A DNA stretch of 64,000 bases from contig CM034108.1 of assembly GCA_019914945.1 (NCBI GenBank), forward strand, positions 8,132,001 to 8,196,000, written 5' to 3'. The notes beneath the pieces were generated by a model. The model was not told the origin of the DNA, searched no databases, and worked only from the letters and a program-made list of their open reading frames with translations. Positions 22,682-32,330 of the stretch are shown here, piece by piece; the first letter of the stretch is position 1, and the number at the start of each line of letters is the position of its first letter. Origin of the DNA: Typha latifolia (Eukaryota > Streptophyta > Magnoliopsida > Poales > Typhaceae). The translations under genes and the position numbers were made by a program.

Positions 22682-23313
22682 AGCGGTGGGGAGGGGGCTG
22701 CGGCGGCGACGACAGTAGGGGCCCACCGCGCTAGCTGGCTTGGCCAGGTTGGCCGGGCCAGCACTTGGGGCGCGTGGCGCCCAACTCTGCTGCCACTGCA
22801 TGGCACGAGCTGTTACATAGACCCTTGAAAATTTTTACTTCTAGGTATAATGCCTTCATAATCAAAGTTTTAAAGAACTGTAGTTCCAAAGAACTTGGGG
22901 AGTAATCACCAACCAAAGATCAAAAAAAAACATTGAAATCAATGCTTTTGTATGAAGAACATAGAATCAAGAGTATGATTATTTTTATTACTTTCTTAGA
23001 TGTTCTCTCGCTTTATTTAAAGAGTTTTAGAGATGAAATATGCATCTCTTTGTAATAGGAGACATTCCATTCAAAATGGCACTATTTGGAGCAAATAGAG
23101 CCCCATTTTCAATCAAGAATAATTGTTTCTAAAAGTCATTCGAACAGATTTCAAATGTTGGGTGGAATTTGCTCTAGGGAAAATCCTATTCAAAGGTATT
23201 TAAATCTCATTCAAACGTATTATCAATAGTTTTTCTACAATATTATTTTTTACAAATAAAATAGCTCTATTTATGCATGTTTTATTTTATATTATTTAAG
23301 AAAATATCCTACA
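19806..23313 (-). repeat. Copia-3 5' LTR, split by TK1 solo LTR
   Basis: LTR sequence is at 19806-19919 and 22823-23313 (about 600 bp in total), matching the left LTR at 6303-6937. The gap is the TK1 solo LTR with its TSD. Confidence 0.78.
19920..22817 (-). mobile_element. Solo TK1 LTR, TSD TAGAC
   Basis: A 2898-bp antisense LTR from TGTGACACCC to GCTGTTACA, with a perfect TSD TAGAC (19915-19919, 22818-22822). It aligns with 191-3053 and, inverted, with 40683-43519. It includes two hairpins (20858-20920), the TGGGC palindromes (22110-22205), GAA/GAG-rich low-complexity tracts (22220-22350), and (GA)n at 22471-22531 and 22640-22680. The 210-codon plus frame at 22102-22734 lies across these tracts and is not a gene. 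Relative to the copy at 40683, the LTR 5' end lacks the poly-A stretch. Confidence 0.9.
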
Positions 23314-23482
23314 GCTGGGTGTGCACCCTTGCATAAAGTTTGCATATTCGAACGTATTTTCAATAGTTTTTCTACAATATTATTTTTTACAAATAAAATA
23401 GCTCTATTTATGCATATTTTATTTTATATTATTTAAGAAAATATCCTACAGCTGGGTGTGCACCCTTGCATAAAGTTTACAT
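23209..23482. repeat. 137-bp tandem duplication across LTR edge
   Basis: Two copies starting at 23209 and 23346. Each includes the last 105 bp of the Copia-3 LTR and about 32 bp of flank (GCTGGGTGTGCACCC and on). Because the unit spans the LTR/flank junction, it arose after Copia-3 inserted. Confidence 0.85.
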
Positions 23483-25957
23483 GCAAATTCATATGTAACC
23501 AATACTGTGTACGCATTGATATATGCATGAAAATGCTCTTAGAATACTGTTTTATAAGCTTAATTGTTAAAACAGAAGTGTCATTTTAGTTCGTTTTATA
23601 TATTTGTCTACACTAAAGTTTCACTTTATAAAATACTCAAATATTGAATGAAATTAGCTTTTCATTACTGGAATAAAGTTTAGAAAGGTTGTGCCAAACC
23701 TATATATGTGCTAGAATTAGAAAAATCCAAGTTTCAGACAATAAATATATCAAAGATAGTTTTGGATGCATCAAAATCTTACTACTATCATGTGCTAGAT
23801 TTGGCACCCAACAGCAGATCTCAGTTTAATTGGCATGTGCACACTAATCGAGGTGTACTGCGCATTTCATGTGACACTCGGCAAGTGCAACTAGCCTTAG
23901 CATGCATGCCGACATGTGTTTCTCTGCACGACATACGTCACTGTATATCAACCAATTAGTAAGTACATTTTTCGTGACCAAGAAGGTCATGAGTTTAACT
24001 ATAATTCTAAATAATATTGTGGAGAAATTTTTTGATAGTTTAGTAATTTTGCATCTGTATCTAAATAGGGTTGGCCCTTTGTCGAGCCCATATCTAGCAT
24101 CCTTATAAATGATTAAGAAAAATAGACATGTGTCGCCACCTAGATAGTCACACCAGGTCCTCCATCAATGTGGGTTGCACCAAATTCATGCAATCAGACG
24201 AATAGCAAAACCCACTAGACTTTTTAAATCCACCGCCTTATTTGCCCTATAAATAAGAGGGTGGAGGTGTGAGAATTGCATATTGAGAATGAGAAAAAAT
24301 ATAGAGAATGAGAGAAGGGAAAGGAAAGATAAAATATAGCAAAAAAAAAGGCTGGTAGCTAATTATTCTAATGTCATGGATGACTCTCCTCTACTTGGGT
24401 TATTTTCTATTTTATTTTCAATCTTGTAATTCTAAAATGCTTACAAAATTATAAAGGTTAATTTATTTTCTCCCATGATCCATATATCTTGATAGTTATG
24501 TACTTAATGTGCTTATAGATTCAGTCATGCCTTTTCTATCGATACATTACATCACATAATTATGTACTTGACATCTACATGATTCTATCTTAGATAAATT
24601 AATTTTTATTTAGTAGTTTGTCATCTATTGCATTGTTGCCTTCGGGTATATTGTCCACCTCATACGCGAAATAGAGTATATTGCATGCTTAATAAGTGAT
24701 AAAAAAAGTCGATAAAATTACTATAGATTTTTCTTTCATATTATAATACTAAATTATCTGATTTAAGGGATTGAACCTCCAAATTGAGTTATAAAAGTTG
24801 AATTTAAAATCGGATTAAATAGAAATAGTCTGAAGGAGTTCCAATGCCTAGTCACTCTCTCTTGCCTATTTTTTATCTTACTTGCTTATTAGTTTTATTT
24901 TAACTTTTTATAACAGTAATAATCTACTTGTTATTTCTTTGCATTTTTTTAGTATACTCTTCGCTACTATCTCCATGTAAATTCGGCAACTGTATTATAT
25001 ACTATAAACGACCTATGATATATTTGAGCGAGAGTCACACACCTGATAAGTCAGAAATTAAGTGATCTAAAGGCTTAGATAAGGTCATCCAACTTAAGAA
25101 AACCATATAAATTATCTGAGTTATAGGATATCTCACAGAGCATAGTTACTATCAAGTATGAGGAGCCTCTTGTATGGATATCCAAGTGATGGGCACATTA
25201 GGGATTGATCATCAAGCACCAGAGAAGCTGAACCAAGTTGTCTATGTCAACATCTACATCGACGTGAGGAGTTCAAGACTTTGATCCACGTCTAGATAAG
25301 GACAACTAAGGAGGACTAATCTACATTCGCTAATTAGTTCATCAAAGAGAGAAGTCCGAGCAAGAGGACTTTAATCATTGGTCATCTGAAGTATGGTAAA
25401 AGTGATCATTGAGAATTTTGTAACTACTCTTGGTAGTGAAATAAATACACAAGGAGGTTGATTGTATCCATAGTTTAGTGTGTTTTTATGTAATAACAAG
25501 TTCGTGCACACAAAATACTTAAAAATACGTGTTGAATCTAAATTTAATGTTAGATCAAATTATATGACTTGTAGAAAAGAGTATGTAGAAAAAAGATCAA
25601 AGAACGAACAAGAATTAAAGTCAAACAACTTTCAAATTCTATAGGCTGGGCCAGAACAGTGCGATGTGCATTCGAGAACAAAAATAACAGATGGATTCAG
25701 AAATATATTGTCTGGAGCTAGGTACGCACCGGGTAAGTCAGGTGTTTTCTATATCACTTTCTCAAACTTGGTGTTTTCTTATCAAATTCTTCTTAAACTA
25801 ATTGTAGAGGTTTCTCCACAACATATGAGATTAAGATTAAGAAAATAAGAATTCAAAATGGAAACACATTCAAAAAGAAGGAAACTGAAAAACACAATCT
25901 CGGCCACATGGTATGGCAATAAAATCCATCGAAGTACATCAAGTAAAATACAATAGA
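23483..25957. other. Unassigned AT-rich region
   Basis: No recognisable protein. An 83-codon open frame at 23708-23959 has no family match I know. A TATA-like CTATAAATAAG at 24247-24257 is followed by an A/G-rich leader, so an unrecognised LTR or promoter may lie here. At 23975-24000 the phrase AAGGTCATGAGTTTAAC loosely resembles the B-box region of tRNA-derived SINEs but is too decayed to call. At 25529-25650 it repeats sequence seen at 6181-6300. The rest shows nothing I can name. Confidence 0.4.
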
Positions 25958-27967
25958 TGTCACACCCCAACTTTTGGAAACATGATGGCCGTGAATCTCT
26001 AGGATATAACCTGAAGAAATATGAAAGCCCAAATAATAATTATATCCTAAAATAGATTGATGCAATGAAAATTTACTCAGCCTTTAGAGTTCTCACTAAT
26101 CGGCTTCTTAAATTTCTACAAAATAACAAGTCCTTATAAGCTATACACCTAGCAAGTAATCCACTCTACTAAGAATATTTGTAATGATAAATATCAACAT
26201 ATAATATAGTGGTAGAAAATGAATCATAATGATATATATAAACAGTCTTAGAAAAAACAAATTTCTCTTACTGAATTTCAAAATCTAATATATGCTAAAT
26301 TGAATTATAAATCATTCGTAATATCTCAATTTGAATAAATCCGTATAAGAAAAGTTGATATCAGCTAAATGTGTACTATTATGGAAACCAGCCAAAAGTG
26401 ATAAAATGTCATAATATCTCTTGACTCATGGCCATATTACACTACTAGTCACCATCAAGTTGGTGCCAAAGACTTTTCTAGATAGCTCATCTGTCTAGGG
26501 ACACAATAGGTACTCTACAGTGCCTTACTGACTTTACCTCTAACCGTTAAGTAAGATTAGAGTCATCAGATCGAAAATTCAGAAATTTTTTCCTCATCCC
26601 ATTAGAGTAATTTGGTAGTACGTTACAACATTACATTCTAAGAATTTTTTCCTTTGACTTATCTTCTTGAAAATAAACTAGTTCCAAATCTTATTTTTAC
26701 CAGCATTCAATTATACTAATTTATTCTAAATTTCAAAAGTCATATTCCTCAATCATTAAGATTCTCAATTCTCTAAATACAATTTATGCATGAATTATCC
26801 ATAAATCTAAAAATAATATTATTTTCTCTAATATATATCTTAATTCTTCTATATAAGTCATGTAAGGAAAACATTAACAAATAATAATATACAATTTGAT
26901 CCCATAAAATTTCACATCTCAAAAATAATATTTTATTTATGATCATCTTCCCAAAAATCTTTCCTTTTATAAAGATCTCTTATATTTTATTTATAGAAAA
27001 TAAAATATATTAATATAAAGATTTCCTTTGTTATTTTCTAAAAATATAATCTAATATTAAATATTTTCATAAATCCAATATTTCTTTAAATCAAAATATT
27101 TCAAATTTATATCTCATTTTCTAGAAATAAATTAAATATTAAATATTTTCATAAATCCAATATTTCTTTAAATCAAAATATTTCAAATTTATATCTCATT
27201 TTCTAGAAATAAATTAAATATTAAATATTTTCAAAATTCTGATTTTAAGTTAAAACATTTCCAATCTATTAGAAATATAAACATAATAATCCCTTTTTAT
27301 TCGAAAAAATAATAAATCTGAATTTTCTATACAAATAATATTAACATCTCTAATTTTTCAATAGAAATCCTTAAAATTATAAATTTCTTAATTTCCAAAT
27401 AATATATTTCTTAACATCACAATTTACATCATCTTAACAAAATTTCTTATCTCATAAAATTGGACAAGATAAGAAATAAATAAAAAAAGATATTTTTTAA
27501 TTGATCAACTCTATTTTAGAAAAATAAAAATTTAAGAAAATTTGAGTAAGAACTTGCCTCCATCTCTTAATCCAAAAATAATTTATTTTTTATTATAATC
27601 GTCGTCTGCACAAATTCCGATGTGCCCCACCATGTCCTTTTGTCTCTATTCTCTCTCTCTCATTTATTCTCTCTCAAATATGACCTTTTTTTATCCTCAT
27701 CTCGGCACTGTAGCACTACCCATACCTTCTCTCTTAAACTCCTATCTAGGGATTTCTTGTAAGCCCCCCATTTTATATTTATAAAAAATATAATAAGAGT
27801 TCTATTAGCATAGGGATTCTAATATCTTAAAGATATACCTAAAGATTAATTTGATTTAATCTAAGTCCTAAAGTATAAAAGATAAAACAAAATCTTTCAT
27901 TGTCTAAATAATTATCTCTATTTATTTTTTATTTTTTATTTATGTTTCAAAATTTTAGGTTATTACA
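25958..27967 (-). mobile_element. Solo LTR, 2.0 kb, TSD ATAGA
   Basis: 2010 bp from TGTCACACCCC to AGGTTATTACA, flanked by a perfect TSD ATAGA (25953-25957, 27968-27972). The termini match the TK pattern in antisense (GGTGTGACA at the 3' end, TGTAATAACC at the 5' end), but the body is AT-rich and does not align by eye with TK1 or TK2, so it is a third family. It contains an 82-bp tandem duplication (27053-27225) and a CTCTCT stretch near 27650. Confidence 0.85.
27053..27225. repeat. 82-bp tandem duplication
   Basis: Two near-identical copies start at 27061 and 27143, and a partial third begins near 27225, all inside the solo LTR. Confidence 0.85.
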
Positions 27968-27972
27968 ATAGA

Positions 27973-28574
27973 ATCCACGAAATCCAAACAAGAGTCAAAA
28001 TATAGATATGATGAAATTCGCCCAAAAACTCAAATCTAGGGTTTAAATAACTTTTGTGAAAAGTCCCCTAACTTCACTTACCTTATGTAGATCACTCGCA
28101 ATGACCATCCTAATGAAGTGCATATACACTGTCTTTTCTGATGCAAATTGCTCGTGTTTTTTAGAATCTCTTTATTGTATCCACCTTTTGTAGTCTTGTT
28201 GGCACAGCTCACGACTGACTCTATCTTTTTGGCCCCAATATAGAATCAGACTTACCATGCATGTAGTCACAGCCAAATCCTTAGTGTGCAAAGTGTTCAT
28301 AGAAATAAAGCACTTAGCCCTAGTATGACCTCTAATAGCATATCTATGACACATACGACCAGAAAATGTTTTAACTTGATTATTTATAATATAGCATTCA
28401 TATCATGATCACCCAATGGTCTCACAAATATAGGGGTCGAATATACATCATCTCGCTTTTTCAAAGTCGATAGAGCATCCAAGATGGTGTGTCCAACCTA
28501 GCCAAGTCCCTTATTTGTGTTTGTCTTCCTCTGCTCTAAGGAGTTGATTTAGCTTGACCAAGCCATCCTGAAAT
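27973..28574 (-). pseudogene. Copia-4 gag C-terminal part
   Basis: Minus-strand fragments of a SIRE-like gag: LVKLNQLLRAEEDKHK near 28560-28520, then DDVYSTPIFVRPLGDH near 28470-28420, then CHRYAIRGHTRAKC (28350-28310), a CCHC knuckle whose second Cys is now Tyr. The same order occurs in Copia-1 (9780-10050). It is the left part of Copia-4; the right part is at 49930-51463, beyond Gy-A. Left of about 28080 no coding similarity can be traced. Confidence 0.6.
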
Positions 28575-28752
28575 TTTCTTTCCAAAGTTGAAAAATTTAA
28601 TGGCAAATCTCAAAGTGAAGGATAAAGTGCTATGAGTGTCAAGGTTATAGACACTTCGCTTGTGAAAGTCTAAATTATAAAAATAAGGGCAAGGCTATGA
28701 AAAGGACTTAGGACTCAGGTGACTTGAATAAAGAAGAATCTAACTCGGATTA

Positions 28753-28788
<36 letters not shown>

Positions 28789-29160
28789 CCTTTACTTCCT
28801 TGTTATCTATTGATATATGTCGTCAAATAATTTAAAACAAAGAAATGAATGATAAGGATGATGATGAGGATGTTAAGACGGATAGACAGCCTATGATATG
28901 CTCTTCCATGAATTATACAAATTGAAGAAATCGAAGATGCTAGAGAAGCTTAAAGTGACCAATGATGAATAGACATACCTTTGCATAATAAATTGATGAT
29001 CTTAAAGAAGAGCTTACAAAAACTAAAGACAAGAAGAAGACTTCACACAAAAACCTAAAAAATTCTCTCTTTCTCATTCTTTTAAATCTGAAAATTCATT
29101 TGTTTTGAATAAAATTTGGTTTTTGGAAGTGAACGTGCAACAAGTTAGAGTAGGAGTAGA
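28575..29160 (+). pseudogene. Copia-4 gag block in inverted orientation
   Basis: On the plus strand, KCYECQGYRHFACESLNYKN (28631-28690) is a complete CCHC knuckle. It is followed by GKAMKRT, an acidic stretch, and a Lys/Glu-rich coiled-coil part (DDLKEELTKTKDKKKTS, near 28990-29045). The flanking gag pieces on both sides are on the minus strand, and this block is exactly the part missing between them. A (TA)n run interrupts it at 28753-28786. Confidence 0.6.
28753..28786. repeat. (TA)n microsatellite
   Basis: About 17 perfect AT units. Confidence 0.95.
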
Positions 29161-29364
29161 AGTTTCTTCATTCGTAGATTTTTTTTTTCAAAGTGCCTTC
29201 CTTTTGTGTTATATTCCATATTGTTAATGTTGAAAATTTTGTTAATATTTTTTCACAAATAAAGCAATAATTTTAGGATCTACATCGTCATCAGAGTCAA
29301 CATCTTTCATTTTAAGTGATGAGAATTGAGTTCTTTTACTATGATAGGGATTACGATGCCAAAT
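29161..29364 (-). pseudogene. Copia-4 gag middle fragment
   Basis: The minus strand reads MKDVDSDDDVDPKIIALFVK, the acidic segment that precedes the first Zn knuckle in SIRE-like gag (compare ESDLDVEMLAMFVKKF in Copia-1 at about 9126). It abuts the 3' LTR of Gy-A at 29365. Confidence 0.55.
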
Positions 29365-29962
29365 TGATAGGCTCTGATATCAATGATAGGCTATGGAAAA
29401 ATTCCTTTAAGATCTCAATTTATTGCAGGAAGCAGTCCGCGGAACTAAGGGAAAATATTCACCAAATATTCTCCCGCGGTCAGAAAATTAGGAAACCATT
29501 GTATTTATGCCCTTTGCATATTCGAACTGAAATTGGGACGAAAATACGATATATTGCAGATAATGGTGGTGGTGACGGGTCAAGTGGATGTTAGGGTTAT
29601 GGATGATAATGAAGATGAGGGTGGATTGGTGATGTTGTTTAAGTGATAAAGACGAAGGGGAAAAAGTGGTCAAGATCCCAAAGAAGAGAGAGGAGTCGAT
29701 AGACGAGGGAGATTAGAAGTTAGGAGAAACCTTACTAACGATGGAGGTGGTAGATTGGTGAAGAGGGAGGATGGAGAATATGGTAGAGAGAAGATAGAGA
29801 GGCAAGAAACTAATATTCCAATAGCATAATAATTTTGGCTGCCATCCACACCTTTATAGAGGCTAGCCAACAAGCCCAAATAATAATTATTAACCCTAAT
29901 TCTAGTGGACTCCCGCCGATCGCGTTCGAACGCACTCGATTGCATTCGAACGCACAAAAGGC
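29365..29962 (-). repeat. Gy-A 3' LTR, truncated
   Basis: Matches 38604-38948 followed by 49445-49740. It stops inside the GTTCGAACGC cluster at about 29962, and the integrase C-terminus follows directly, so the outer part of U3 and the polypurine tract are deleted. A TATA box, CTATAAAGG on the minus strand, is at 29851-29861. The LTR edge (29371-29389) contains a GATATCAGAGC primer-site-like unit also seen in the 5' LTR. Confidence 0.8.
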
Positions 29963-29986
29963 ATCGACGCCTAGCAAGTACACGAA

Positions 29987-30497
29987 CTACAGATGACGTC
30001 GTCGGCGCCTAGCAAGTATACGAACTAGCTCTACGATCTCTATCTCCTCCAATGGCTCCGGTAGAACTAATCCAACGACCTCATGATCTCCAATCCGCTT
30101 CCTCAATAATGAAATGATGGAAGATAGGATGCACTCTCGATCCCTCAGGCAGCTCCAAATGATATGCAACCGGACCGATACACTCTAACACCTGAAACAC
30201 ACCAAAGTAGCAATGTGCTAACTTCTAGTTTCGCATCGGATGCAAAGTCACTTGTCGATATAGTTGTACTCTCACAAACACCTAACTGCTGATGTCAAAC
30301 TCCTGCTCCCGATGGCTACGATCATAAATTTGCTTCATGCGTATTTGAGCAAGTTTAAGATGAGCACGCAACCTCCTCAATGTGGCGTCTCTATCAATCA
30401 ATGCTATGTCCACCTCCGTCCGATCTACAGATGCCACTAGATCATAAGCGCGTAATGTCAGAGCCGTACGCCCAAACACCAGCTCGAATAGAGTCAT
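29987..30497 (-). pseudogene. Gy-A integrase C-terminus
   Basis: The frame 30497-30282 has MTLFELVFGRTALTLRAYDL, DRDATLRRLRAHLKLAQIRM and KQIYDRSHREQEFDIS, the C-terminal region of Ty3/Gypsy integrase. After a break, 30169-29987 carries [20 protein letters not shown] and EEIEIVELVRILARRR, the stretch that leads into the chromodomain in chromoviruses. The element is cut there, so the chromodomain itself is missing. Confidence 0.75.
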
Positions 30498-31159
30498 GCT
30501 GTGCTAGGCGGAGTTGTAAGACCACTTTGCCCATAGTAAGAACTCCAACCATCGTCTCACCATCTCTCCAATAAAGCATCTCAAATATTGCTCAATGCCT
30601 CGATTAACCATCTCAGTTTGGTCGTCGGTCTGTAGATGGTAGGTCGAATTGAAGTTCAATCGAGTTCCCTATAATCTAAAAAACTCCATCCAAAAGTCGC
30701 TCATAAATACACGACCATGATCGGAGATAATCGTGCATGGCATGCCATGTAACCGAACAACATCTCTAACAAAAGTTTCAGCCACTCAGCTGAAAATTGA
30801 TGTGACAATGCAAAAAAATGTGCATACTTGCTCAACCTATCAACCACCACAAAAATAACGGAATAACCACATACCAGCGGAAGACCTTCTATGAAATCCA
30901 TAGAAATGTCTTCCCAAACACAGTCCAATATTGGTAGAGGCTGAAGTAATCCGGCCTTTTGACAGATTTTGCAAGCACGGACTAAACTCCTCACATCCCG
31001 CCTTAGTCCTGGCCATGTGCAGCTCTGTGATATCCTCCTATAAGTCATCAAGACACCCTCATGACCAGCCTCTGGAGTTTGGTTGAAGTGCTCCAATAAT
31101 TTTTGCCACAATCCATCATTTGCGGGCACCCGAATGCATTCGCGGTCCAGCAGCAAATC
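30498..31159 (-). pseudogene. Gy-A integrase, zinc and catalytic domains
   Basis: The frame 31156-30701 holds the HHCC zinc domain (HEGVLMTYRRISQSCTW ... CKICQK) and the catalytic start [36 protein letters not shown] (first Asp present). It loses frame after about 30720, where the second catalytic Asp should be. Scattered pieces (TEMVNRGIEQYLRCF-like, 30610-30560) lie between here and 30497. The right edge is the Gy-B LTR at 31160. Confidence 0.82.
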
Positions 31160-32095
31160 TGATACGATCTCTCCTTTAGGGCTAAAGATCGATCTTTTCT
31201 AATTCTCAGATCTGGACTAGATCTTGCACGGAAATTTGAAATAAGATCCCAACATATTCCGCCGTCGGATCGACGTGACATTTTGATATGTTTTAGGCCC
31301 GGAAAAGAGCTTTCCAACAAATCAAGTTTCAGGCGAATCGGAGTTGGGGATCTTGAGATATCGTTCGTTTAGTGGACGAACGTCAGGATACTCTGTTTTG
31401 GATCCGTGGATGGAGGCACGAGATCCTAGGTAATGGTGGATGGTGGAGGACCGGCATTAATGGGGTGGCACCGGTGAAAAGTGATGGTGGAAGGGTTGTG
31501 GTTGATGGAAGGATTAGGGCAAGTGTTGGATAGATTGGACGAAGGGGGAGAAGAGGGCCACCCCTAAGGGACTAGGGTGATAAGCCGGACGAGAGAGGTT
31601 AAAAGCGGCGTCGCCGGGGATTGAGAGAACGGGAGCGAAGAAGACGAAGGAGGCAAGGCAAAACTCAATCTCAATAATCAATGATAATTTTGGTTGCCCT
31701 ACACATCCTTTTATAGGCTAACCAACAACTCACATTAACCCTAAAACACAATTTTCGCCGACCGCGTTTGAACTCGCCCGACCGCGTTCGAACGCACCGA
31801 GTTCGCTCTTCTGGATTTGCGAACGCGATGCAGGCGTTCGAACGCGCAATCGAACGCGCCTGTCGGTATTTGCGAACGCGATGCAGGCTTTCACAGCGTT
31901 CGAACGCACAATACATTCTCTTCACCACGTTCACAACCCCGTTCACAAACCGCGTTCGAACTCACTCCACCCACGTTCGAACGCGACTTACAGAAAACTT
32001 ATTTTAATGGAAATTAAACACTAAAACATGAAATAAAAACACTCCTAAAGTGAATCCATGCTCGAGACGACGTCGGTGAAGTCCGAATCGTATCA
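31160..32095 (-). repeat. Gy-B 3' LTR
   Basis: 936 bp, with a cluster of GTTCGAACGC-type motifs at 31760-31985 and a TATA box (CCTATAAAAGG on the minus strand) at 31707-31717, directly downstream of the cluster in LTR sense. It is about 190 bp longer than the partner LTR; the difference lies in the motif cluster. Confidence 0.85.
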
Positions 32096-32330
32096 ATCCA
32101 CCACGCTTCCGCAACCTTGTCCTCAAGGTTTGAAATTTGGGAAGCGATCTTTGAACTCTGACTCAAGCTCCTCCACGGTATGATCTTCTGCATTGGTTCC
32201 TCACATATCTGAAGATATAGGAAATGTTGGTGCTGAGAAAGAGGCAAGCTCACTTGTGTCAGGTTGGCGCGAAAGGGCATCAGCCGCTCGATTCTCGATC
32301 AGCAAGTTCCAAGTCAAGCTCGGTCCGATC
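32096..32330 (-). pseudogene. Gy-B pol scraps (RNase H end, C-terminal tail)
   Basis: On the minus strand NRAADALSRQPDTSELASFS (about 32290-32235) is the end of a Gypsy RNase H. It is followed by VEELESEFKDRFPNF and LEDKVAEAWWID near 32175-32095, the C-terminal tail found after the chromodomain in plant chromoviruses. RT, most of RNase H and integrase are absent. Confidence 0.65.

Larger units (their letters stand above)
6303..23313 (-). mobile_element. Copia-3: antisense Ty1/Copia, nested
   Basis: An old Copia element on the minus strand. Its right (5') LTR is 19806-19919 plus 22823-23313 and its left (3') LTR is 6303-6937. The LTRs start TGTAGG and end CCCCAACA on the minus strand. Between them, from right to left, are gag, protease, integrase, RT and RNase H fragments full of stops. 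Two insertions interrupt it: Copia-1 (7844-16697) in RNase H and a TK1 solo LTR (19920-22817) in the 5' LTR. The flanks GCTAG (6298-6302) and GCTGG (23314-23318) are a likely TSD with one mismatch. LTR divergence is high, so it is older than its passengers. Confidence 0.82.

Noticed and set aside
22102..22734. 210-codon Arg/Glu-rich open frame, and similar ones at 2506-3018, 40639-41338, 46335-46958, 48763-49407
   Set aside because: They lie over (GA)n, (CT)n and GAA/CTT tracts of the TK LTRs, occur in several frames at once and have no domain. Low-complexity artefacts.
23960..24110. tRNA-derived SINE near AAGGTCATGAGTTTAAC
   Set aside because: Only a loose B-box-like phrase; no A box at the right distance, no poly(A) tail and no TSD seen.
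24120..24430. Endogenous pararetrovirus promoter region (CTATAAATAAG with leader)
   Set aside because: No pararetroviral coding sequence or Met-tRNA site nearby. A TATA box alone is not enough.
28753..28786. (TA)n as a possible origin or matrix attachment site
   Set aside because: A simple microsatellite inside a decayed gag; nothing supports a function.
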